Below are positions 43,672 through 52,699 of a stretch of 64,000 bases of DNA, piece after piece. Source of the DNA: Serratia fonticola. GTDB lineage: Bacteria; Pseudomonadota; Gammaproteobacteria; Enterobacterales; Enterobacteriaceae. The notes under the pieces were generated by a model. That model ran no database searches, was not told where the DNA came from, and saw only the letters and a list, made by a program, of their open reading frames with translations. Every line of letters begins with the position of its first letter. Position 1 is the stretch's first letter. The stretch is from NCBI RefSeq assembly GCF_006715025.1, contig NZ_VFMK01000001.1, positions 1,860,001-1,924,000 on the forward strand. The letters are read 5' to 3'. The position numbers were made by a program, and so were the translations under genes.

Positions 43672-44451
43672 TCAGAACATCACCTGGCCGCCGGTAATGT
43701 TGATCGACTGGCCGGTGCAGTAAGAGGCCTTGTCGCTGGCGTAAAACAACAGCGTATTCAACACGTCCTGATAATCGCAGCCGCGCTTCAGCGGGACCTT
43801 ATCGGTGTAATATTTCTCCACTTCCTCGGGCTTGATCCCCAGTTTCTGTGCGTACTGCGGCAGCAACGACTGGAACATCGGTGACTTCAGCAGGTTGCCG
43901 AGCATTAAGGAGTGCACGGTAATGCCATAATCGGCCAGATCGAGCGCCAGCGATTGAGTGAGCCCGACACCGCCAAACTTGGCGGCGCTGTAGCCGGAAT
44001 TATGCTTGCTGCCAACCTTACCGGATTTTGAGTTGATTTGGATGATACGTCCGGCAATGCCGTCGCGGATCATCAGGCGGGAGAACTCACGGGCGCAAAG
44101 GAAATAGCCCACCAGGTTCACCTGCAACGAGCGATCAAAATCACCCAGTTGGAAATCGGTAATCGGTGCCGCCTTGGCAATCCCGGCGCTGTACACCAGC
44201 AGGTTTACCTGGCCGAAAGCGGCATCAACCGCACTGGCCAGTGCAATAACGCTGGTTTCATCAGTGGCATCGGCCTGGAAAGCGATAGCGCGTTCGGCGC
44301 CATATTCCTGATTGATTTGCTGTGCCACCTGATGGGCGTTGTCGGCATTCAGATCGGCCACCGCAACGCGATAGCCTGCTTGCGCCAGACCGTGGCACAG
44401 GAAAGCGCCCAACGTTTGGCCACCGCCAATCACTACAGCTACTTCAGACAT
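43672..44451 (-). CDS. srlD: Sorbitol-6-phosphate 2-dehydrogenase
   Basis: Oxidises glucitol-6-phosphate to fructose-6-phosphate with NAD+. 259-residue short-chain dehydrogenase: N-terminal dinucleotide site VVIGGGQTLGAFLCHGL, NLLVYSAGIAKAAPI, and catalytic Tyr/Lys in GYSAAKFGGVGL with Ser in QINSKSGKVGSKHNS. It lies 11 bp downstream of srlB in transcription order, between the PTS genes and gutM. Confidence 0.96.
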   Translation of the reverse strand: MSEVAVVIGGGQTLGAFLCHGLAQAGYRVAVADLNADNAHQVAQQINQEYGAERAIAFQADATDETSVIALASAVDAAFGQVNLLVYSAGIAKAAPITDFQLGDFDRSLQVNLVGYFLCAREFSRLMIRDGIAGRIIQINSKSGKVGSKHNSGYSAAKFGGVGLTQSLALDLADYGITVHSLMLGNLLKSPMFQSLLPQYAQKLGIKPEEVEKYYTDKVPLKRGCDYQDVLNTLLFYASDKASYCTGQSINITGGQVMF

Positions 44452-44462
44452 GATTTAACTCC

Positions 44463-44825
44463 TTATGCGATAAATTTCAGCGTGCTGCCTAATGGGATAT
44501 CCGTGGGCGTGGCACCGGTAACATGGATCGTACCGGGGAATTCGGCCTGGGTTTCGCCGTCGAAACGTATGGTCACGTGGCCCAACTCCCGTAAGTTCTG
44601 GGTAGCAACATCGCCGACGGCCGTGATGGGATAGCGGTTTTCGCCAAGCTCCATCACGCCACCGGCTTGTAATTCACCTGCCGTATCGCCGTGCTGGTGG
44701 ATGAAACAGTACTCTTCGATATCTGCTGGTGCGCCCTCGCGGAAGGTGATCAGCATGTTATCCAGCAGTGCTTCATGGGCGCAGTCGCCAATCTGAGTGA
44801 TGGTGGTCTGGAAAATGGTGCTCAT
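44463..44825 (-). CDS. srlB: PTS glucitol/sorbitol EIIA component
   Basis: 120 residues, close to E. coli SrlB. IFQTTITQIGDCAHEALLDN, MLITFREGAPADIEEYCFIHQHG (phospho-His region) and HVTIRFDGETQAEFPGTIHV are conserved. It passes phosphate from HPr to the IIB domain on SrlE. Starts 18 bp after srlE. Confidence 0.95.
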   Translation of the reverse strand: MSTIFQTTITQIGDCAHEALLDNMLITFREGAPADIEEYCFIHQHGDTAGELQAGGVMELGENRYPITAVGDVATQNLRELGHVTIRFDGETQAEFPGTIHVTGATPTDIPLGSTLKFIA

Positions 44826-44843
44826 GATTTCCCCTTGGTCAAT

Positions 44844-45833
44844 TTATTGGTAAATAAAGGCGGAGGCGGCCCAGGCGATCAGTACCGTTGGCGCACCGGT
44901 AAGGAAACGCCCGACCAGTACCGAAGGAACGCCTACGCGCACGGTGTCCTGTTTGGCTTCTGCCAATGACAGGCCTACCGGAATAAAGTCACAGGCAGCT
45001 TGGGCGTTAATCGCGAACAGTGCCGGTAAGGCTAATTGCGGTGGGATATGGCCAAGACCAATCTGCACCCCGACCAACACGCCGATAACTTGAGCGATTA
45101 CGGCGCCAGGGCCGAGGAACGGTGAAAGTAAAGGGAAGGAGCAGATCAGCGCCAGTGTCACCAAGCCGATCGGGCTGTTAGCCAGCGGCGTCAGGCCGTG
45201 GGCGATAAAGTCGCCCAGTCCGGAAGCCATGATGATGCCAATCAGCGCCGAGACGAAAGCCATAAACGGCAGAATGGTTTTCAGCACGGTATCAATGGTA
45301 TCGCGTCCGGCCTGGAAAAATACCGCTACAACGGAACCCATGCCCATCCCGACTTTGGCCAGCAGGCCATCGCTCTGTTCGGTGATTTTTTTGCTGGTAT
45401 CGTAATCACGAACCTTTGGTTGTGGCTGCTTTTCGGTAGAAGATACCGTTTCCGCGCCTTCCGCCATGTCGATCAGGCTGATGTTGTTTTCCCGTACGCC
45501 GGAAACGTAAATATCCTCCAGAATAAACTGCGCCAGCGGGCCAGAACGGCCAGTGGAATGGATATTGATGGTGGGAATACGGCGTTTGGGATAGATGCCA
45601 CAGCGTAAGGTCCCGCCACAGTCGATAATGGCGAGGCCAATCTCTTCGGCCGGGGGTTCGCCTTCCTTGAAGCCATCCACGGCCGGCCAGCCGGTCAGTT
45701 CGCTGAGTTTGTCGACGATCGCCGGCCGAGTCCCCGCGGTGATATAGACAATTTTCTTTCCTGGCTCGATAGGCAACTGCAGTGGGCCACCCCAGCCGCC
45801 AGTCCCTTTCTCAATACGGATATAAGCACTCAT
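44844..45833 (-). CDS. srlE: PTS glucitol/sorbitol EIIBC component
   Basis: 329 residues. The cytosolic IIB part (1-about 150) includes YIRIEKGTGGWGGPL and GYPKRR-like segment CGIYPKRRIPTINIHSTGRS with the phospho-Cys (IIDCGGTLRCGIY). The remainder is a membrane half of the IIC channel (VFFQAGRDTIDTVLKTILPFMAF onward). GGAG precedes ATG 45833; the frame is open four codons upstream. It pairs with SrlA to transport and phosphorylate glucitol. Confidence 0.95.
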   Translation of the reverse strand: MSAYIRIEKGTGGWGGPLQLPIEPGKKIVYITAGTRPAIVDKLSELTGWPAVDGFKEGEPPAEEIGLAIIDCGGTLRCGIYPKRRIPTINIHSTGRSGPLAQFILEDIYVSGVRENNISLIDMAEGAETVSSTEKQPQPKVRDYDTSKKITEQSDGLLAKVGMGMGSVVAVFFQAGRDTIDTVLKTILPFMAFVSALIGIIMASGLGDFIAHGLTPLANSPIGLVTLALICSFPLLSPFLGPGAVIAQVIGVLVGVQIGLGHIPPQLALPALFAINAQAACDFIPVGLSLAEAKQDTVRVGVPSVLVGRFLTGAPTVLIAWAASAFIYQ

Positions 45834-45848
45834 GCTGCACTCCACAAA

Positions 45849-46397
45849 TTAAAGTTGTACCTGACGATCCAGTTGGATACCCATCTTGCGTTCAAAAATG
45901 CTGGTGGTGAGGTCGGTGATCCAGCCACGGAAAAAGTTGGTGAACAGCCCAACCAGGAAATAGCTCACCGCCAGCGGTGCCAATGGCAGGCCAAGCGTGG
46001 TCAGGCCGCTGGCAATGCCGAGGTACACGAACAGTTCACCGGGGTTGATATGGGGGAACAGGCCGTTCATCGAGTGGCAACTGTAGGACGCGGCGGCGTA
46101 GTAACTGGGTTTATATTTTTCTGGCATAAAACGTCCGAGACTCAGCGTCATCGGATTACAAAACACGAAGGTGCCGATCAGCGGCAGCAGCAGGTAGCGT
46201 GAAACCGGGTTACCGGCACAGCGCTGTGCCAAACGTTCGATGCGAGCCTGGCCAACAAAGTTGATCAACGCGTTCATGATGACTAACAGGCTGATCAACA
46301 AAGGTAAAATGCCGGTCACCATGCCGACGAACACTTCACCGCCTTTCTGAAACAGACCGATAAACCATTCGGCTCCGTGCGTTATTAGCTCAATCAT
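45849..46397 (-). CDS. srlA: PTS glucitol/sorbitol EIIC component
   Basis: 182 residues, mostly membrane-embedded: IELITHGAEWFIGLFQKGG, VTGILPLLISLLVIMNALI, GTFVFCNPMTLSLGRFMPEK, SCHSMNGLFPHINPGELFVYLG. First gene of srlAEBD-gutM-srlR-gutQ. AGGAG lies nine bases before ATG 46397; the frame is open 25 codons further but the family starts here. Confidence 0.95.
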   Translation of the reverse strand: MIELITHGAEWFIGLFQKGGEVFVGMVTGILPLLISLLVIMNALINFVGQARIERLAQRCAGNPVSRYLLLPLIGTFVFCNPMTLSLGRFMPEKYKPSYYAAASYSCHSMNGLFPHINPGELFVYLGIASGLTTLGLPLAPLAVSYFLVGLFTNFFRGWITDLTTSIFERKMGIQLDRQVQL

Positions 46398-46486
46398 TAT
46401 TTTTCTCCTGTGATGGATGCCATGGCCTGGAGCGAATTGCGGCTCTGTCGCCATGAGCCTTACAGTAATCACTTTATGGATTGTTT

Positions 46487-46508
46487 TGTTTTAAATGGAT
46501 CACATTTT
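46487..46508 (-). promoter_or_regulatory. CRP-like site upstream of srlA
   Basis: On the coding strand AAAATGTGATC is followed by CATTTAAAACA: the left half matches the CRP consensus perfectly, the right half is weak. It lies about 100 bp before the srlA ATG. Catabolite control of the operon is known in E. coli; that this is the site is inferred. Confidence 0.6.
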
Positions 46509-46599
46509 GAAAGTTAAATATTTTATTGTGAAAGATTTAAATGAAAGAAAAGAAAGTGTAGCTGATGGGGGGAGCCGAAAAGGACATGCGTTCAGGCAT

Positions 46600-47335
46600 A
46601 AAAAAAGCTCGGCAGTGCTGAGCTCAGACTGATGACAAAGTGTTCTTTCCCCAGTCACTAAAGTGCCAGGAGAATTGCCGTCAAAATAGCTTCTTTCTCT
46701 GGAGCTACTGTGTGCGGCAATGGCAAGGCTCAAGACGGAGCTCTGTACCCACGCTTAACCTTCCCTGTCCACAACGTGGAAATGACTCAGCCTGTCCCGG
46801 GCCTCCCCCTTCGGGGCCGCTGCAAGTCGCGTTCAAATCTGCTCCAGGCTGGTTTGTCTTCACTACGTCTGTGTGCCCCTTCTGCATAGGGGGTGATAAC
46901 CCTGTTGCCCCCACTTTTGCTGAAATGAGCACCGGTATTGAAGCCATTGAAGGCGCCGAACGCAGACGCGGCGCATAGGCAAAAACGCCAGGGAGGGCGT
47001 TTTTAGGCGAGATGAACAGGGACGTGAATCGCAGCCGGCCGTGATGCGCGGTGGCGGAGTGAGGGGAGGCGCGCAGCGGCCGCCTGATTTGGCGAAGGCG
47101 CGGGTTGCCAGGGGCCGCGCCAACGGCCCCTGACTCGGGCGCGGTCACGGAGGTTTCAGAGGGCTATGCTTGTTTAGCGACCGAAATATCGGATGGCTTT
47201 CAGGAAAGACTGAGAAAGCGGTCATAAGGGGTATCGTCGTTCTCCCCGTCATATTTGACTTTGTCAGCAATCTGAACCCCACCTGAAAAAGTGGGGTAGT
47301 CAGCAGTTTGAGCTCAGCAGCGCTGAGCTTTTTAA
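46600..47335. other. GC-rich 736-bp segment bounded by inverted terminator-like repeats
   Basis: The ends are imperfect inverted repeats of about 30 bp: left, read on the minus strand, TGAGCTCAGCACTGCCGAGC then T7 (46600-46629); right, TGAGCTCAGCAGCGCTGAGC then T5 (47308-47333). Each is a hairpin plus T-run ending transcripts that leave the segment. Inside, a 112-codon frame (46640-46978 plus strand) ends MSTGIEAIEGAERRRGA and is followed at once by an AAAAACGCC/GGGCGTTTTT hairpin (46981-47004). 47005-47170 is very GC-rich. Coding status is unproven. I suspect a remnant of a small mobile or satellite element. Confidence 0.4.
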
Positions 47336-47357
47336 GGTCACTATGTGATAAAAAAGG

Positions 47358-48407
47358 TTAAGCGATAGTGACACTCTTATCGAGGTAGGTATCCTGCACG
47401 GCGTTGATGAGTGCGATGCCCTCTTTCATGGATTTTTTAAACGCTTTACGCCCCAGGATCAGCCCCATGCCACCGGCACGTTTATTGATCACAGCGGTAC
47501 GTACCGACTCTTGCAGATCGTTTTCACCTGCGGCACCGCCAGAGTTGATCAGACCAGCGCGGCCCATATAGCAGTTTGCCAACTGGTAGCGCACCAGATC
47601 AATGGGGTGATCGGTAGTCAGTTTGCTATAGACGCGATCGTCGGTATAACCGAATTTCACCGCACGATAGCCGCCGTTGTTCTCGGCCATCTTCTGTTTG
47701 ACGATATCCGCACCAATAGTCGCCGCGATGTGGTTAGCCTGGCCGGTGAGATCGGCGCTGGAGTGGTAATCAACGCCGTCTTTGTTAAACGCCGGGTTAC
47801 GCAGGTAGGCCCACAGCACGGTCACCATACCCAGCTCATGCGCGCGTTCAAAGGCAATGGAGATTTCTTCGATCTGACGGCGTGACTGCTCAGAACCGAA
47901 GTAGATAGTCGCCCCCACCGCAACGGCTCCCATATTGAATGCCTGTTCAACACTGGCATACAGGGTTTGGTCGTATTGCGTTGGGTAGCTTAGCGTTTCA
48001 TTGTGGTTCAGTTTGACCAGGAACGGAATTTTGTGGGCGTATCGGCGAGAGACGGCAGCCAGCACGCCGTAAGTGGAGGCCACGCAGTTACAACCGGCCT
48101 CAATGGCCAGTTCGACAATATTCTTGGGATCAAAATAGAGCGGGTTAGCGGCGAAGGAAGCCCCGGCTGAGTGCTCGACACCCTGATCGACCGGCAGAAT
48201 TGACAGGTAGCCGGTGCCCGCCAGGCGGCCATGGTTCAGCAACGTTTGCATTGAACGTAACACACTATTCGGGCGGTTGTTATCGATCATAATCCGGTCA
48301 ACGAAGTCGGCACCAGGCAGATACAGATTTTCAGCAGGGATGGTGGTACAGCGATGTTGCAAGAGATCTTCTGCTTCCTTACCTAACAATTGCGCAATAT
48401 CCGTCAT
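47358..48407 (-). CDS. fbaB: Class I fructose-bisphosphate aldolase (DhnA type)
   Basis: 349 residues, E. coli FbaB 350. Cleaves fructose-1,6-bisphosphate to triose phosphates through a Schiff-base lysine. LSILPVDQGVEHSAGASFA, VASTYGVLAAVSRRYAH, PFLVKLNHNETLSYP, MVTVLWAYLRNPAF and GGMGLILGRKAFKKSM are conserved. In E. coli it serves growth on gluconeogenic substrates. Monocistronic by position. Confidence 0.96.
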   Translation of the reverse strand: MTDIAQLLGKEAEDLLQHRCTTIPAENLYLPGADFVDRIMIDNNRPNSVLRSMQTLLNHGRLAGTGYLSILPVDQGVEHSAGASFAANPLYFDPKNIVELAIEAGCNCVASTYGVLAAVSRRYAHKIPFLVKLNHNETLSYPTQYDQTLYASVEQAFNMGAVAVGATIYFGSEQSRRQIEEISIAFERAHELGMVTVLWAYLRNPAFNKDGVDYHSSADLTGQANHIAATIGADIVKQKMAENNGGYRAVKFGYTDDRVYSKLTTDHPIDLVRYQLANCYMGRAGLINSGGAAGENDLQESVRTAVINKRAGGMGLILGRKAFKKSMKEGIALINAVQDTYLDKSVTIA

Positions 48408-48585
48408 GATTCACTCCTGTTAAAGCTTCCTGCTACACCGGTGAGCCTGGGGAAGGTGAGCACCCGCGTAGTCAAAAGCCGTGATTGAAGCTGTTAGAAC
48501 GATAGTAATGAAATGCTGATGTTGCGAAGAGACAATAGATGCGATTGAGAAGAAATGCCATTTGGAAGGCAAAATAGGTGAGTGT

Positions 48586-48677
48586 CAGACGGCTGATAAA
48601 GCCAGATAGTAGGGTGAGCGTAGCGATGGGCCGTCGTGGTGTAAGCAACCGGAGCGCCCCTCGCTGCGCTAGGCCCG
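48586..48677. repeat. Dispersed intergenic repeat, copy 1
   Basis: Begins CAGACGGCTGATAAAGCCAG, includes CGTCGTGGTGTAAGCAACCG and ends GCTAGGCCC. The same ordered blocks recur at 55122-55207. It lies between fbaB and rspR. The remaining 48408-48767 sequence shows no gene. Confidence 0.75.
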
Positions 48678-48767
48678 TGAAAAATCACTTTTTTATCAAC
48701 CTGGTGTGAACGTTTTTATCCGGCGAGTGCTTATTCCCCTATCCTGAATGGAGAGGGGACGTGGGCT

Positions 48768-49454
48768 TTACTCGGCCTCAAACCAGTCGGTGTTTTGCAG
48801 GGCGATGGGGGTGATGGAATAGATCATTTCCTGCAGATGCTCATGAATGGCAAGCTCTGCCGCCTCTGGATCCCCGGCTTTGATCGCTTCAAAGATCTGA
48901 TAATGCTGCTGGATCAGATTCTCTGGCGGTGACACCTCGCTCAGGCTGAGGAAGCGCACGCGGTCCATGGTGGCCTTGATGGTTTCGATGGTTTCCCAGG
49001 CCAGAGCACAGTTGGCGATTTGCGTCAGTAAATGGTGGAACTCATCGTCCAGGGCCAAAAACTCTCTGATTTGATTATTCTGCGCCGCCAATTCCTGACG
49101 ATGCAGGTTATGTTCCAGCAACATCAACTGTTCGGGGGTGATACTGGTGGCCACACGTCGCACAATGGCACACTCTACCGCCTGGCGGATAAAACGTCCG
49201 TCGGCCACCCGTTTGGCGGAAATTTTCATCACGAAGGTGCCGCGCTGCGGCAAGATCTGCACCAATCCGGCTTCGGCCAGTTTGATAAAGGCTTCGCGTA
49301 CTGGCTGACGTGAGACACTGAAACGGGTGGAGATTTCCTTCTCGGAAAGTAACGTCCCCGGTGGGATAGTGCAATCGACGATATCTTTACGCAGGAAACG
49401 GTAGATTTGTTGATTTACCGGCACATTATTCGTGAGGCTGTACGATTCTGACAT
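48768..49454 (-). CDS. rspR: GntR/FCD-family regulator RspR (YdfH)
   Basis: 228 residues very similar to E. coli YdfH/RspR: VPVNQQIYRFLRKDIVDC, LSEKEISTRFSVSRQPVREA (winged helix), RFIRQAVECAIVRRVA, FLALDDEFHHLLTQIANC, MDRVRFLSLSEVSPPENL. The FCD domain His/Asp residues that usually hold a metal are present (LDDEFHHL). In E. coli it represses rspAB. The ATG at 49454 (MSESYSL) is preferred; a TTG-like start four codons upstream is possible. Same strand as, and downstream of, the operon it probably controls. Confidence 0.93.
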   Translation of the reverse strand: MSESYSLTNNVPVNQQIYRFLRKDIVDCTIPPGTLLSEKEISTRFSVSRQPVREAFIKLAEAGLVQILPQRGTFVMKISAKRVADGRFIRQAVECAIVRRVATSITPEQLMLLEHNLHRQELAAQNNQIREFLALDDEFHHLLTQIANCALAWETIETIKATMDRVRFLSLSEVSPPENLIQQHYQIFEAIKAGDPEAAELAIHEHLQEMIYSITPIALQNTDWFEAE

Positions 49455-49589
49455 GGCGACAATCAATGGCTAAGGCTAAGAGTAGAATGCCACCATACTA
49501 GCAGATTATTCTTTGTATGCGGGGGGATAAATCCCCCCGCATTCTGATGTTATTCAACCCGCCGAAAATACCGTTCACCCTAACCCGAT

Positions 49590-51050
49590 TTAACGCGCCA
49601 GCACTCGGGCCACTGTTGCTTTGGCCCCCCGGGCCAGCAGCGCCAGATAGGCACAGGTCAGCGCATTGACGAAGCGTGGGTTATCCGGTAAGTCACGGCC
49701 AAATACCGAGGTCATTTGCAGTAACGCCTGCACACGCGGCTCACCTTCTGCGCTGTTGGCTACGTGTTGTGCGATCTCTTCACGCAACGGATCGCTGATC
49801 TCGATAGGCTGCCCTTGTTCGTCTTTACCCCCGACGTAACGCATCCAACCGGCAATGCCCAGTGCCAGGCAGTCAAAGTCGCTGCCATTGGCCAGGTGCC
49901 AACGCACAGAATCCAGCATGCGTTGCGGCAGCTTCTGTGTGCCATCCATGGCAATCTGCCAGGTGCGGTGCTTCAATGCCGTATTGCGATAACGATCCAG
50001 CAGGGAATCTGCATATTTCTCCAGATCGGTGCCTGGGGTGTTCAATGTGGGTGCCTGTTCCGCCAGCATCAGATGGCGGGCGGCATTGACGTAGTGCGCA
50101 TCCTGCATACAGTCGCTGATGTGTGGATAACCCGCCAGATAGCCCAGATAGGCGAGGAATGAATGGCTGCCATTGAGCATCCGCAGCTTCATCTCTTCAA
50201 ACGGTAATACATCGCTGACCAGTTCAGCTCCGGCCTTTTCCCAGGCTGGGCGGCCCGCGACAAAATTATCTTCAATCACCCATTGGCGGAACGGCTCGCA
50301 GGCGACGGCAGCCGGATCGGCAACGCCGGTTTGCTGTGCAACCTGGGCCAGCGTTTCTGGCGTAACGGCCGGGACGATGCGATCGACCATGGTGGAAGGG
50401 AAGGTGACATGCGTTTCTATCCAGGAGGCGAGTGCCGGATCGAGCCTCTTGGCGTAGGCGGTGATCACGTTACGGGTGACGTGGCCGTTTTCTGGCATAT
50501 TGTCGCAAGACATTACGCTGAATGCGGGCAGCCCGGCGGTTCTGCGCCGAGCCAAGGCTGCGACGATGACGCCAACGGCGCTTTGTGGCTGATGCGGATG
50601 CGCCAGATCCTGCACAATCAGGGGATGATCCAACTGTAACTCGCCGGTGGCGGGGGAGTGACAGTAGCCCTTTTCGGTAATGGTCAGGGAGACAATGGCC
50701 ACGTCAGGCTGAGTCAATGCCTGAAAAATCGCCTCGAGCCCGTCGACTTGCGCATGCAGCGCTTGCTTGACGACCCCCACCACCCGGCATTGCCAGGCAT
50801 CGGCAGACATCTCTGCCACGCTATAGAGGCCGTCCTGCTGTTTGAGATCGGCAATTTGCTGCTCGCCGCCGATCAGATTAATTTCACAGTATCCCCAATC
50901 GCTGCCATGTTCCTGCGCCAGAATATCGGCGTAGACAGCCTGATGAGCGCGGTGGAAAGCGCCGAAGCCCAGATGAACCAGGCGTGGTTTCAGCTTGCTG
51001 CGGTCATACTGTGGGAGGAGGGCATTTGCCGATAAAAGTTTGCTGTCCAT
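49590..51050 (-). CDS. ydfI: Mannitol dehydrogenase/fructuronate reductase family protein YdfI
   Basis: 486 residues, the same length as E. coli YdfI. NAD-binding PRLVHLGFGAFHRAHQAVYA, the SLTITEKGYCH motif, SCDNMPENG, catalytic lysine region FPSTMVDRIVPAVT and EEMKLRMLNGSHSFLAYLG are conserved. Family enzymes interconvert hexuronates and aldonates (fructuronate/mannonate, tagaturonate/altronate). With RspA (a dehydratase of mannonate type) and RspB it suggests hexonate catabolism. ATG 51050 fits the family; the frame is open 32 codons upstream. Confidence 0.92.
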   Translation of the reverse strand: MDSKLLSANALLPQYDRSKLKPRLVHLGFGAFHRAHQAVYADILAQEHGSDWGYCEINLIGGEQQIADLKQQDGLYSVAEMSADAWQCRVVGVVKQALHAQVDGLEAIFQALTQPDVAIVSLTITEKGYCHSPATGELQLDHPLIVQDLAHPHQPQSAVGVIVAALARRRTAGLPAFSVMSCDNMPENGHVTRNVITAYAKRLDPALASWIETHVTFPSTMVDRIVPAVTPETLAQVAQQTGVADPAAVACEPFRQWVIEDNFVAGRPAWEKAGAELVSDVLPFEEMKLRMLNGSHSFLAYLGYLAGYPHISDCMQDAHYVNAARHLMLAEQAPTLNTPGTDLEKYADSLLDRYRNTALKHRTWQIAMDGTQKLPQRMLDSVRWHLANGSDFDCLALGIAGWMRYVGGKDEQGQPIEISDPLREEIAQHVANSAEGEPRVQALLQMTSVFGRDLPDNPRFVNALTCAYLALLARGAKATVARVLAR

Positions 51051-51188
51051 ATTAAAACTCACTGTGTGAAGTATTGAATGGCTGCAGGACAGCGCCTGCA
51101 GCAGGGATTTGGATGAGAGCGGGGCAGTTCTGAGGGGGCCCCTCAACCTGTTTCCACTCCTGCACCTGTAGAGTGCGGAGTGGGGGTA

Positions 51189-52586
51189 TCAATAACTGCG
51201 CACGCTTTTAGCGACTGGCAATGTTGGGCTTTCGGCGGCATCTTCAGCCAGGTTCAGGTTGCGATCTTTAACTTCTGGCATCATGACGGCCGCTAATAAA
51301 CCGATAACGGAATAGACAATCATCATTGCCGCAATAGGCCACCAGGAATCGGTCATATTGCAGAAGATACCGGCCAATACCGGGCCAAAGCCGACGGCAA
51401 CCAAACCCCCAGCCTCTTTGGAGATAGCCATGCGGGTAAAGCGGTTACGGGAGCCAAACATTTCTGCCATGGTGATGTTTTCCAGGGCAAACAGGCCCAG
51501 TACCGCGACGTTATGAATAATAATGATCGAGGCCATAATCACGTTCGCCTCATTGCTCTTATCCACAATCATCGAAATCATCGGATAAGCCAGGATAATG
51601 GCGGAAATATTAACCAGGATATAAGGCACCCGACGGCCAATTTTGTCGGAAATCCAACCCAGTAACGGGATGGTGATAAAACCAATCGCGGAGCTGATCA
51701 TCAAGGCATCGGTCGGGATCGCTTTCTCAAACAGCAGGGTTTGCACCAGATAACCGGCCAGGAAGGTCTGAATCAGACCGGAGTTACCCGCCTGACCAAA
51801 ACGTAGTCCGGTAGCCAGCCAGAAGGATTTGCTGCTGAACATGGCCGACAGGGAATGGGTATTGCCTGCCAGCGCAGTAACCGCTGGTGTGCTGGCACTA
51901 TCGTCATTAACTTTTTCAAACACCGGGCTCTCTTTAAGGTTCATTCGCAACCAGATGGCGAAGATCATCACCACGACGCTGGCCAGGAACGGGACGCGCC
52001 AACCCCAGGCCAGCAGTTCCTCTTTGGACAGGAAAAAGAACATGATTGCCCAGATCGCGGTGGCAGACAGCGTGCCGCAGTTGGTACCCATGGCAACCAG
52101 CGAGGAGATAATCCCGCGTTTACCTTTCGGTGCGTATTCCGCCAGCATGGTTCCGGCACCGGATATTTCCGCACCTGCGCCCAACCCCTGGATAATACGC
52201 AGCACGACCAGCAGCAAGGGGGCGAAAATACCGATTTGCGCATAAGTCGGCAGAACACCGATCAAGGTGGTGCAGATCCCCATCATGGTAATGGTGATAA
52301 ACAGCACTTTCTTACGGCCAATGGTGTCCCCCATGCGGCCAAAGAAAAATGCCCCGACGATGCGCGCAACATAACCCGCACCGTAAGTTCCCATCGCCAA
52401 TATCAGGGCCATGGCGGCGGACTGCTCCGGGAAAAATATTTCGTGAAAGACTAATGCCGCACCCAGCGAGTAGAGCTGAAAATCCATAAATTCCAGTGCG
52501 GTGCCAAGCCAGCCAGAAACGGCCGCCTTGATCAGGTCCGAGGTACTTCTTTCCGGCTGAGCGTTGTCAATTTGTGCATTCATCAT
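51189..52586 (-). CDS. ydfJ: Metabolite:H+ symporter (MFS), YdfJ-type
   Basis: 465 residues, 12 membrane helices, with the MHS signature GRMGDTIGRKKVL and RIIQGLGAGAEISGAGTMLAEYAP typical of sugar-acid/organic-acid symporters. It lies in the YdfJ position of the cluster and is a full-length frame. In E. coli K-12, from memory, ydfJ is a pseudogene broken by the Qin prophage. It probably imports the hexonate processed by RspA/RspB/YdfI. ATG 52586 or 52583; Shine-Dalgarno weak. Confidence 0.88.
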   Translation of the reverse strand: MMNAQIDNAQPERSTSDLIKAAVSGWLGTALEFMDFQLYSLGAALVFHEIFFPEQSAAMALILAMGTYGAGYVARIVGAFFFGRMGDTIGRKKVLFITITMMGICTTLIGVLPTYAQIGIFAPLLLVVLRIIQGLGAGAEISGAGTMLAEYAPKGKRGIISSLVAMGTNCGTLSATAIWAIMFFFLSKEELLAWGWRVPFLASVVVMIFAIWLRMNLKESPVFEKVNDDSASTPAVTALAGNTHSLSAMFSSKSFWLATGLRFGQAGNSGLIQTFLAGYLVQTLLFEKAIPTDALMISSAIGFITIPLLGWISDKIGRRVPYILVNISAIILAYPMISMIVDKSNEANVIMASIIIIHNVAVLGLFALENITMAEMFGSRNRFTRMAISKEAGGLVAVGFGPVLAGIFCNMTDSWWPIAAMMIVYSVIGLLAAVMMPEVKDRNLNLAEDAAESPTLPVAKSVRSY

Positions 52587-52699
52587 TGTTCTGTTCTCTG
52601 CAAATTGTTGTTGTAAGTACAGCAAAGAGTGGGTTCAGAAGCCCCTGCCTCCCAGGCCGCAGTGCAGGTATGCCTGACTGCCGCCTGAAAGCGTTCGGG

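Noticed and set aside
46640..46978. 112-codon plus-strand frame as a definite gene
   Set aside because: The ending looks protein-like and a hairpin follows at once, but start context and composition do not prove coding; kept as part of a segment description only.
46705..47148. 147-codon minus-strand frame in the GC-rich segment
   Set aside because: High GC leaves several frames open on both strands; there is no Shine-Dalgarno and no recognisable motif, so I did not call it as a gene.
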